Below are positions 16,992-23,886 of a DNA stretch of 64,000 nucleotides, in pieces; positions within the stretch are counted from its first letter, which is position 1; each line of letters opens with the position of its first letter. The stretch is from positions 62,001 to 126,000 of the forward strand of contig NZ_SACS01000014.1 in NCBI RefSeq assembly GCF_004005945.1. Reading direction: 5' to 3'. The DNA comes from Rheinheimera riviphila (GTDB lineage Bacteria > Pseudomonadota > Gammaproteobacteria > Enterobacterales > Alteromonadaceae). A program made the translations under genes and the position numbers. The notes beneath the pieces are model-generated. The model saw only the letters and a list, made by a program, of their open reading frames with translations. It was not told where the DNA came from and ran no database searches.

Positions 16992-17606
16992 ATGCATCCA
17001 TTACAGTGTCAATGTGGTTTGGTTCGCGCCGAGGTCGATTGTCGTGGCACACACAACCGGCTGATTTGTTATTGCACCGATTGTCAGGCGTTTGGCCGTT
17101 TTGTGACTGGTTTATGCGAACCGGCTGCGAACTCAGGCTCAGACCACCCGATACTGGATGCACAAGGCGGTACAGAACTTATCCAGGTAGCGCAATCAAA
17201 ACTCAGGTTCCTGCAAGGTGAAGACCAGCTGCTGGCAGTGCGGCTCAGTGAACAAGGCATGATCCGCTGGTACACCCGCTGTTGTCAGACGCCGATTGGT
17301 AATACGATGGCAAGTCGTGGTGGTGCTTTTATTGGCGTTATTCACAGTTGCCTTAATCGCCTGCAGCTCAACGCCGATTTTGGCGAGCAAGTGGCACAAC
17401 TCAATACCAACACCGCATTGGGTACACCAAAGCCACCGCAACATGGTTTATTCCGGGTGATCAGTAGCTTTTTGTGGTTGCTTATCTCTGAGCGGGTAAG
17501 TGGCAGGTATCTTCAATCCCCGTTATTTAACCCTGACGGTTCGCCAAGATCGGTACCGCTGGTGTTGAGTGCAGCTGAGCTTGCAGCATTGAAAACGCTA
17601 GGTTGA
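16992..17606 (+). CDS. DUF6151 family protein (GFA-like)
   Basis: This 204-residue protein fits DUF6151: an N-terminal CQCGLVRAEV, then CYCTDCQAF, and later WYTRCCQTPIGN, which is a GFA-like arrangement of zinc cysteines. The C-terminal half (FLWLLISERVSGRYLQSPLFNPDGSP) is characteristic of this family. Function is unknown, presumably a zinc protein related to the Gfa/CENP-V fold. The start is the ATG at 16992 with AAAGG about 9 nt upstream. Confidence 0.78.
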   Translation: MHPLQCQCGLVRAEVDCRGTHNRLICYCTDCQAFGRFVTGLCEPAANSGSDHPILDAQGGTELIQVAQSKLRFLQGEDQLLAVRLSEQGMIRWYTRCCQTPIGNTMASRGGAFIGVIHSCLNRLQLNADFGEQVAQLNTNTALGTPKPPQHGLFRVISSFLWLLISERVSGRYLQSPLFNPDGSPRSVPLVLSAAELAALKTLG

Positions 17607-17608
17607 AC

Positions 17609-17656
17609 ATGAAAAAACTGCTGGCACAGTGTGTTGCTCTCATATGCTTGCGCTAG
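17609..17656 (+). pseudogene. Possible signal-peptide remnant (15 codons)
   Basis: An ATG behind AGGTTGA starts MKKLLAQCVALICLR and then hits a TAG. This looks like the first half of a signal peptide whose gene body is gone. It could also be chance, or a leader peptide for the GNAT gene at 17705. Confidence 0.25.
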
Positions 17657-17704
17657 CCTGCGAAAGCGGTTTTAAGTACCTAAGCGACCTAGGAAAAAAT
17701 AACA

Positions 17705-18244
17705 GTGCTGTTAAAACCGATCCCTGACAACCTTGTGCTGCAAAGCGAAAGATTAACCCTGCGACGGTTTACCAGCGAGGACGTCGAGGTATTTTTCCGT
17801 ATTAATTCCGAACCCGACCTAGTGCAATATACCACCAGAGCGGCGTTAACTTCGTTGGATGAGGCCGCGACGACGCTGGAAAGTACTCATTTTCGCGCTG
17901 ATGAAAGCGTTGGTCTTGGCCGCTTTGCTTGTGTTGAAAAATCGACCGGGCTGGTGGTTGGCATTGCCGGATTAAGACCTGCGCCGGAGCACGATAGTTT
18001 TGCTTTTGGTTATCGGATTTTGCCGGAATACTGGGGGCGGGGCTTTGCGACAGAAGCGGCAACGACGCTGCTGCAATATGGTTATGGCATGCTCCAACTC
18101 GACAAGATAGTTGCCACGGTTTTTCCGAAAAATTTGGCCTCGCAGCGGGTGCTGGAAAAACTCGGTTTGGTGTTTGAAAAAGAAGTGATATTGGCAGATA
18201 GCCCGCAAATTTTGTGGTTGTATCAGCCGCCGGCATCAGCCTAA
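17705..18244 (+). CDS. GNAT family acetyltransferase (RimJ/RimL type)
   Basis: This 179-residue protein belongs to the Acetyltransf_3 group: LQSERLTLRRFTSEDVEVFFRI at the start, FGYRILPEYWGRGFATEAA as the acetyl-CoA loop, and VFPKNLASQRVLEKLGLVFEKE near the end. Members acetylate ribosomal protein N-termini or small molecules; the substrate here is not known. The start is a GTG at 17705 behind AGGAAAA. The IS/REP array begins only 10 bp after the stop. Confidence 0.85.
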   Translation: MLLKPIPDNLVLQSERLTLRRFTSEDVEVFFRINSEPDLVQYTTRAALTSLDEAATTLESTHFRADESVGLGRFACVEKSTGLVVGIAGLRPAPEHDSFAFGYRILPEYWGRGFATEAATTLLQYGYGMLQLDKIVATVFPKNLASQRVLEKLGLVFEKEVILADSPQILWLYQPPASA

Positions 18245-18253
18245 TCTATTGCC

Positions 18254-18319
18254 GGAGAAAAAAGGACATCCGGAGAAAAAAGGACATCCACTAATTAGAG
18301 AACGGAGAAAAAAGGACAT
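18254..18319 (+). repeat. REP-like tandem units, left of the IS
   Basis: Three units start with GGAGAAAAAAGGACAT, at 18254, 18272 and 18304. The second continues as CCACTAATTAGAGAAC. The third is interrupted by the insertion sequence right after GGACAT; its continuation CCACTAATTAG is found at 19780, on the other side of the element. Confidence 0.8.
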
Positions 18320-18339
18320 ATATGGACGCTCCCATGCTT

Positions 18340-18666
18340 GTCAAGTAAACCAACCTGCCAGCAAGCGTTTGTTTGCTGGTTTTCTTTTATATACTCCCAA
18401 ACTGTTTTGCTGACGCTGCAGGCTTTACAGATAAAGTTCTGTCCTGACATATATTCGGGCTATCTTTTTACCGATGCCCCGCATGAGCTCTGGACCAAAA
18501 CGCCGTTAAAAATCATCCACTCGGGTTTATACCCTTGTCCTTAGCTGGCTTGGTTTTGGTGAGTTGCCTCTTGCCTCATCATTTTCAACAGATTGGTTAA
18601 AATGGCATGCCGCCTAAACATCCACTCGGGCTCAGGGCCCTTGTCCTAACCAGGCTGGCATGCCGG
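18340..18666 (-). ncRNA. Candidate bridge RNA / seekRNA of the IS
   Basis: This non-coding flank lies downstream of the transposase gene, where IS1111-type elements keep their guide RNA. Read on the plus strand for position, three loops share a CGGG...CCC(G) inner hairpin. Loops 2 (18514-18542) and 3 (18619-18649) each have CATCCACT on one side and TTGTCCT on the other. CATCCACT equals the right half of the target and TGTCCT is the complement of its left half. Loop 2 is closed by an 8-bp stem at 18494-18501/18553-18560, and loop 3 by one at 18604-18611/18657-18664. The inner hairpins differ by compensating changes (GGGT/ACCC versus GGGC/GCCC). Loop 1 (18448-18487) has CATATAT and ATGAG, which partly match the circle junction. 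The RNA itself is inferred. Confidence 0.65.
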
Positions 18667-19698
18667 TCAACACTTGGCGCATACAGCCTGAGCTGGCTGC
18701 GCTTGATATAAACTATTACGGCTTAATAACACCCACATCAGCCGGGCGAGCCGATGGGCAATCGCCACTACCACGCAATTCACATGCTTGCGACAACGTA
18801 AATTCGTGATCCACTGATTCAGTGCATCCGGTTTGTGCTCGGCGCGCCGCAGCAACGTCCGCGCCCCGTGAATGATTTGTTTACGCAGATAGCTATCCCC
18901 GCGTTTGCTGATCCCCTCCATCTTCGACCGGTTACCAGAAGCCGATTGCTTAGGCGTTAATCCTAACCAGACAGCGAAGTCCTTTGCGCTTTTAAAGGCT
19001 TGTGCTTTATCAACCGACGCAGCAACGGCTGAAGCGATAATAGGGCCAACGCCAGGTAGACTTAGTAAAATCTGCGCTGCTGAGCTTTCGCTAATAAAGT
19101 GCTTCAGCTGCGTTTCAATCTGTGCTTGCTGCTCACGTAAGTGTTTGTAATCATCTAAAGATTGTTGAATAACAAAACGCTTGGTGGCACTGAGTTCGGT
19201 ATCCAGTAGCAAAGTGAGACCTTCAAAAAATGCTTTATGGCCTTTATTGAACACCAAACCAAAATCCGTTAATAAACCGCGAGTTTGATTACTCAGTTCG
19301 ATGCGCTGCTTGGTGAGACGTTCACGAATATTGTGCAACATCAGAATTTCTTGCTGGTACTCAGTTTTAACCGGCACCGGGCGAATAAAAGGTCGCTGAC
19401 TCGCCTCAAAAATAGCCAGAGAATCATTGCGGTCATTTTTATTGCCACGCACAAATGGCGTGACATGCTGTGCCGGGATCAGTTGAACGTGATAACCCAG
19501 CTGCTGCAATTCACGACCCCAATAATGGGCGGAGTAACAAGCCTCCATGACAACTTTGCAAGGCGGATGGTTTTTAATAAATTGATGAAAAGCTGCACGA
19601 CTAAGCCTTCTTTCCTGCTGAACTTTGTGTTGTTCATCAAACATCATCAATTGAAAAACACTTTTTGCCAGATCGATAGAGATGGTGCTAATTTTCAT
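18667..19698 (-). CDS. IS110-family transposase
   Basis: This 343-residue DEDD recombinase has the RuvC-like residues Asp9 (SIDLAKS), Glu52 (VVMEACYSAHYW), Asp89 and Asp92 (NDRND). The C-terminal Tnp20 domain has LLSLPGVGPIIASAVAASV and the serine region KQSASGNRSKMEGISKRGDSYLRK. This family recombines donor and target with a guide RNA and a RuvC-like/serine composite active site. The frame is open to 19779, but the ATG at 19698 begins the normal MKIST N-terminus. The gene looks intact, so the element may be active. Confidence 0.93.
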   Translation of the reverse strand: MKISTISIDLAKSVFQLMMFDEQHKVQQERRLSRAAFHQFIKNHPPCKVVMEACYSAHYWGRELQQLGYHVQLIPAQHVTPFVRGNKNDRNDSLAIFEASQRPFIRPVPVKTEYQQEILMLHNIRERLTKQRIELSNQTRGLLTDFGLVFNKGHKAFFEGLTLLLDTELSATKRFVIQQSLDDYKHLREQQAQIETQLKHFISESSAAQILLSLPGVGPIIASAVAASVDKAQAFKSAKDFAVWLGLTPKQSASGNRSKMEGISKRGDSYLRKQIIHGARTLLRRAEHKPDALNQWITNLRCRKHVNCVVVAIAHRLARLMWVLLSRNSLYQAQPAQAVCAKC

Positions 19699-19779
19699 AT
19701 CGGACGCTCCTGTGTAACTGAATGTGTTCAACATCAGTTTGGCGCATTGACGCCGGATCGGGAGCGTCCATCTCATCAT

Positions 19780-19842
19780 CCACTAATTAGAGAAAAAAGG
19801 ACATCCACTAATTAGAGAAAAAAGGGCATCCACTAATTAGGC
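19780..19842 (+). repeat. REP-like tandem units, right of the IS
   Basis: CCACTAATTAG at 19780 completes the unit interrupted by the IS. It is followed by two more AGAAAAAAGG(A/G)CAT-CCACTAATTAG units. Reverse-complemented, the core is CTAATTAGTGGATGTCC, a relative of the AATTGGTGGGTGTCC units beyond the RAYT gene. Confidence 0.8.
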
Positions 19843-20045
19843 AAGTACAAAAAAATATTCTTTAAAAGTGGATTTACGGCAAGGACTATTTAAGTTTGTG
19901 GTTAATTCGCAAGGAGCGATTGTCTAATCTGATATTGAAACTGTACTTTTTTTGAGTAAAACCGAAAAAAGTTCAGCATTGTGTGCCGGGTATGGAGTTC
20001 GGAAGCAAAAATCTCAGAAGATGAAGTGGCCTGATTAAATAATGC
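19843..20045. other. Intergenic region between REP array and RAYT gene
   Basis: This AT-rich stretch lies downstream of the minus-strand RAYT transposase gene. I see no gene or clear terminator hairpin. GCAAGTACAAAAAAATA and ACTGTACTTTTTTTGAG face each other near 19841 and 19939 and could form a long-range pairing around GTAC. Confidence 0.4.
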
Positions 20046-21017
20046 TCAGCCAAAACTGCGCTGACAGGCGGTTTGACCGTGAAGCCAGCGCAGACCAAGC
20101 TTTTGACAGAATTGTTTGAGCGAGCTGATAGAGCCAATGGCTTGGTGAAAAATGGTTTCAAGTTTTTTGCAATTCTGCAGCCAGCAATCCGCTGAAATCC
20201 CCAGACGAGCCAGGATGGGTGGTAAAGAACTGTCGATAGCACCGCGTTTGTCTTCCCGGATTTGGCGACCTGTCCAATCAACAAGTTCAATGTAATCAAT
20301 AAGGCTGTAAGGGATATTGTGCTGAGCGTTTTCTTGATGGCTATTCCCAGCAAATGGCAGCAGCTCGCCATGAAAAGCACAATGAATAGCTTTACCAAGC
20401 CGTTGCTGGATGCTGGTATAGTCAGAAGATTCTGGTGTCAAAGCCACCTGTGCGCGAATTGGATTTAAATCAACGTAAACCATACCGGTTAGCAGGGCTT
20501 TGACGTCCAGCAGCGCTTGTGATTTAAACCTGCCTTCCCAGAATCGACCGGTGCACTTGTCTTCAAAATTCGCGAGCCTGGCAATATGTTCATTCAAACA
20601 GCGCATAAACCAACTGATATCACAGAGTCTCGCCCGCCAGTTTTCAATCATGGTTTCAGTGACTTGGTTTTCGGCTTCACCGCTTGAGTCACCACTGAGA
20701 TACCGTTCAACCAGTACAGGTAAACGGAACAGCATCTGCCAGCGCTCAGTGATATCTTTTGCGCTCCAGGCTGCAGCTTTTGCCGCATCTACCCGCACTA
20801 CCAAGTGGTAATGATTGGACATGAGAGCAAAAGCAGCGATATCGATGGCAAACATTTGGGTCAGCAGTTTCAGGCGCTCCAGAATCCAGTCACGGCGATG
20901 TTCAAAGTTATAAGTTTCTGTAATACCACACAAAAATGCCCGCCGTACGCAGCGGCTGACTAAGTGGTAATAAGGTGTTTCGGTCACACTGATTTGTTGC
21001 TTGCGTGGTTTTGGCAT
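20046..21017 (-). CDS. REP-associated tyrosine transposase (RAYT, Y1/IS200-like)
   Basis: This 323-residue protein is of the Y1_Tnp type found as single-copy RAYTs. It has PYYHLVSRCVRRAFLCG near the N-terminus and the HUH metal motif HYH at 69-71 in LMSNHYHLVV. FWEGRFKSQALLD and MVYVDLNPIRA, which carry the candidate catalytic Tyr, are also present. RAYTs bind and nick single-stranded REP hairpins and are thought to spread REP sequences. No IS200/IS605 ends are visible; instead REP units of two related types flank the gene, GTGGATGTCC units downstream and GTGGGTGTCC units upstream. The ATG is at 21017. Confidence 0.87.
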   Translation of the reverse strand: MPKPRKQQISVTETPYYHLVSRCVRRAFLCGITETYNFEHRRDWILERLKLLTQMFAIDIAAFALMSNHYHLVVRVDAAKAAAWSAKDITERWQMLFRLPVLVERYLSGDSSGEAENQVTETMIENWRARLCDISWFMRCLNEHIARLANFEDKCTGRFWEGRFKSQALLDVKALLTGMVYVDLNPIRAQVALTPESSDYTSIQQRLGKAIHCAFHGELLPFAGNSHQENAQHNIPYSLIDYIELVDWTGRQIREDKRGAIDSSLPPILARLGISADCWLQNCKKLETIFHQAIGSISSLKQFCQKLGLRWLHGQTACQRSFG

Positions 21018-21091
21018 GATGTCATCCTGACAGTTGAAAATCGATAGGCTTTAAATTTGGTTGCAAATAAGTTAATGTCAAGTTTTTATAG

Positions 21092-21204
21092 AATTGGTGG
21101 GTGTCCGCAATGGTGCTGCAATTGGCTTGTCAATTGCCTGGCACATTATAGAATAGGTGGGTGTCCGCAATTGGCTAGGCTCGAATTGGTGGGTGTCCGC
21201 AATT
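21092..21204 (+). repeat. Three REP units upstream of the RAYT gene
   Basis: Units of the form (A)AT(T/A)GGTGGGTGTCCGCAAT lie at 21092, 21152 and 21184, each bounded by AATT/TATAGAAT-type sequence. The reverse complement, AATTGCGGACACCCA, is the same core as the five units in the peroxidase gene at 15.1-15.3 kb. Confidence 0.8.
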
Positions 21205-21270
21205 GGCTCAATTGGCTCGATAAAGGTTTAGATGCACTTATCTACTGAAACAAAACACGAGCCAATGTTC

Positions 21271-21425
21271 GATGGCGTTGCGCTTATCAAACCTACGGTT
21301 TTTGATGTGAGTTTGGTAGGGTCCAATTCGTTAAATTTTAAAACAAATGGTAGGGCCGATAAGCGCAACGCCATCGGCCTTGAAGGTTAAAAACACAATA
21401 CAGCTTATCGAACCTACGGTTTTTG
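21271..21425. repeat. Palindromic dispersed repeat before the amidohydrolase gene end
   Basis: A perfect 18-bp inverted repeat (GATGGCGTTGCGCTTATC at 21271-21288, its complement at 21358-21375) surrounds 69 bp. A direct repeat CTTATC(A/G)AACCTACGG occurs after the first arm and again at 21403-21419. The amidohydrolase stop codon lies inside the second copy. The arm end CGCCATCGGCC is shared with the hairpin at 16881-16891. Confidence 0.7.
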
Positions 21426-23039
21426 CTCTGCAAGTTTCGCCTGCTCAACCATTTTCCTGACATCACTCAACAACTGCTGCGCATCATAAACTACACCGTC
21501 TTTAATGGTGTACCGCACGCCTTTAGAGCGCTCTGGCTGGTTGTTGGCGTTGAGCTGATAATGGCCGGTGCCGTATAACACTTTAAAATTGGCCAGCGGG
21601 TTTTCGGCGACAATCAGCATATCGGCTTTTTTTCCGGGTAGCAGGCTACCAATCTCATCGGCTAAACCCAGCGCCTGCGCGCCGTTGAGCGTGGCTGCCT
21701 GAACAACTTCCAGCGGATTAAACCCGGCTTCCCGCAATAGCTCTAATTCCTGAATATAGGCAAAACCATAAATTTTATAGATATAACCGGCGTCTGAGCC
21801 AGCGGTGATGCGGCCGCCGTGGTTTTTATAGTCGTTTAAAAACTGCATCCATAACCGGTAATTTTCGCGCCAGGCGATTTCCTGATCGGTGGTCCAGTCA
21901 AACCAGAACGAACCATGGGCGTAGCGGTTTGGTTTAAAGAAATTACTCAAAGTCGGCAGGGTATATTCCTGATGCCAGCTGGCGTTCCGCTGTGCTTCGG
22001 CGTCGCGGGTGGCTTCATAAATAGTCAGCGTCGGGTTGATGGTAAAATCGAGTTGGATCAGTTCATCCCGCACCGCATTCCAGCGCTCGGAACCCGGCGC
22101 TGCGGCCTGTTTCCACAGCTCGCCTGCTGCGCCAAACCGGTCTTGTTCATTCTGATAATTGTAGTGTGCCGGATAATTCTGAATGGTCTGTCCGGTATAA
22201 AGCGCCTCTGGCAAGCCATACCAGTGTTCCATTGAGGTTAAACCCAAGCGTGCGCTGTCGAGCGCGTTGGTGCCAAGCACATTCAGCTGCGCGTGGTGCA
22301 TCATGGTGCCGAGCTTTTGTAGTTTGGCTTCAGCCAGCGCCGCAGCAATAATGGCCGGTGGTGCGCCAAAAAACTTAATGCCGGAGGCGCCGGCTTTTTT
22401 AATCTCTTTTACCCATTTGCGTGCCTGATCCGGGCTGAACACCGGTTTGCTTAAACCCTGACCAAAACCGACATAAGGCACAATTCGCGGCGCGACAATT
22501 TTATTGTCAGCAGCCGCTTTAACATGGCGCATCGTCCATTCGACACCATTAAAACTGCCGGGCTCGCGCACTGTGGTAATGCCGTGCGCTAGCCATAGCT
22601 TAAACACGTATTCGGCTGGAATGCCGGTAGCAGAGCCGCCAATATGACCGTGCATATCAATAAAACCAGGCAGAATATACATGCCACTGACGTCAAGTTC
22701 CTGATCGCCTTGGGCAGCTTTGGGTCTGCCTTCAGGTAAAATCGGCACCTCAGGATTACCCACAGCAGTGATTTCCACGATGCGGTCGTTTTCAATCACG
22801 ATATCGACCGGCCCGAGCGGCGGCGCGCCTTCACCACTGATATAAGTGCCACCACGCAAAATTAACCGCGCGTAAGGGCCTTCGCCACGATCGCGCTCTG
22901 GCGCTGATGTCGTTCGTTCCGGTTTTTTCGCCGGGCTGGCACTCTCCACACGGTCAGCAGTATCGCTTAAAGCCAGCACCGGACTGGCCTGGGTGAACAA
23001 TACCAGCAAACAACAACTCAGCAATGCGCGTTTGAACAT
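21414..23039 (-). CDS. Secreted amidohydrolase (imidazolonepropionase-like)
   Basis: This 541-residue protein has a signal peptide (LLSCCLLVLFTQASPVLA) and an amidohydrolase TIM barrel. The first metal motif is LPGFIDMHGHIGG, followed by MMHHAQLN, LTSMEHWYGLPEAL and the distal acid in ITAGSDAGYIY; a terminal beta-sandwich includes ADMLIVAENPLANFKVLYGTG. Exported members of this group include Xaa-Pro / Xaa-Arg dipeptidases and other cyclic-amide hydrolases. Given the peptidase-rich neighbourhood a peptide-derived substrate is plausible but unproven. Its last codons and stop lie in a dispersed palindromic repeat. Confidence 0.85.
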   Translation of the reverse strand: MFKRALLSCCLLVLFTQASPVLALSDTADRVESASPAKKPERTTSAPERDRGEGPYARLILRGGTYISGEGAPPLGPVDIVIENDRIVEITAVGNPEVPILPEGRPKAAQGDQELDVSGMYILPGFIDMHGHIGGSATGIPAEYVFKLWLAHGITTVREPGSFNGVEWTMRHVKAAADNKIVAPRIVPYVGFGQGLSKPVFSPDQARKWVKEIKKAGASGIKFFGAPPAIIAAALAEAKLQKLGTMMHHAQLNVLGTNALDSARLGLTSMEHWYGLPEALYTGQTIQNYPAHYNYQNEQDRFGAAGELWKQAAAPGSERWNAVRDELIQLDFTINPTLTIYEATRDAEAQRNASWHQEYTLPTLSNFFKPNRYAHGSFWFDWTTDQEIAWRENYRLWMQFLNDYKNHGGRITAGSDAGYIYKIYGFAYIQELELLREAGFNPLEVVQAATLNGAQALGLADEIGSLLPGKKADMLIVAENPLANFKVLYGTGHYQLNANNQPERSKGVRYTIKDGVVYDAQQLLSDVRKMVEQAKLAEQKP

Positions 23040-23267
23040 GATTTTTCCCGTTTTTTATTATTGTGAAGATCTGATAACTCAGTGTCGCAAGCAACCGCAC
23101 AAGCTGCAACTGGATCCGTTTAATGGCGAGGTTAAAGCGGTAAAACGGGGTTAGCATCTGAATGCTTTACTGCTGCCCCAGCAAAGATTGTATTCGTGGT
23201 AACGAGCGAGTAAATTGCCGGTTAATGAATAACTTATCGATATTTCTATCTTCAGGAGTACAGCTAC

Positions 23268-23693
23268 GTGCTACACCATATTTCGTTTGGCGTGACAGAT
23301 TTGCATCGTTCGGTGCGGTTTTATGATGCGGTGCTGACCTGCCTTGGTTATCAGCGGGTGTGGACAGATTTTGATGAAGGTGATCCGGACGCCGCTGTGG
23401 GCTACGGCCATGCCGGTGGTGGCGATAAATTCGCATTAAAACTGCGCGCCGGGCAGCAAGTGGTGGCGGGTGCCGGTTTTCATCTGGCCTTTGCTGCGCC
23501 AAGTCAGGCGGCTGTCGATGCATTTTACGCCGCTGCACTGGCCAATGGTGGCTTCGACAACGGCCCGGCTGGGTTAAGGCCGGATTATGGCGATCACTAT
23601 TACGCGGCTTTTGTGCTGGATCCGGACGGTTATCGGATTGAAGCGGTGCTGAATCAGCCGGATGGGGAAACGCCGTCTGGCTGTCAGTGCTGA
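23268..23693 (+). CDS. VOC family protein (glyoxalase-like)
   Basis: This 141-residue VOC protein has the metal-binding-type N-terminus LHHISFGVTDLHRSVRFYDAVL and the C-terminal YYAAFVLDPDGYRIEAVLNQ. The members most like it are annotated as glyoxalase/bleomycin-resistance proteins without known substrate. The start is a GTG at 23268, 9 nt after CAGGAG. It is unlike the PhnB-type genes at 100 and 25911. Confidence 0.85.
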   Translation: MLHHISFGVTDLHRSVRFYDAVLTCLGYQRVWTDFDEGDPDAAVGYGHAGGGDKFALKLRAGQQVVAGAGFHLAFAAPSQAAVDAFYAAALANGGFDNGPAGLRPDYGDHYYAAFVLDPDGYRIEAVLNQPDGETPSGCQC

Positions 23694-23886
23694 TCCACGT
23701 AACTACACCACAACTAGGCACCACAACAACACACCACAACGACAACAAATGCTACCAATCCACAACCAAGCGCTACCATTGACCGGTTGACTCTCTTGCG
23801 GACGTCCGGCACTGCCTGCACTATGGATGACCTTTATGAAACCGGACTGCCGGTTTTTGTTTATCAAATTCAAAAGGATCTGCCTT

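Larger units (their letters stand above)
18320..19779 (-). mobile_element. IS110-family insertion sequence (IS1111-like)
   Basis: The element is about 1460 bp. It has a DEDD transposase, an 81-bp upstream flank and a 347-bp downstream non-coding flank. Short subterminal inverted repeats TGGACGCTCCC (18323-18333) and GGGAGCGTCCA (19760-19770) are visible; such internal repeats mark the IS1111 subgroup. No target duplication is seen beyond a shared CAT: the left flank ends GGACAT and the right end of the element also ends ATCAT. Joining the flanks restores an intact REP unit (GGACAT + CCACTAATTAG), which fixes the boundaries to within 2-3 bp. Confidence 0.85.

Noticed and set aside
18338-18544. 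68-codon plus-strand frame in the IS flank
   Set aside because: The region has RNA-guide-like structure and the frame lacks a ribosome site or a domain match.
21092-21204. CRISPR-like array upstream of the RAYT gene
   Set aside because: Only three units occur, unevenly spaced, and they match REP sequences typical of RAYT loci.
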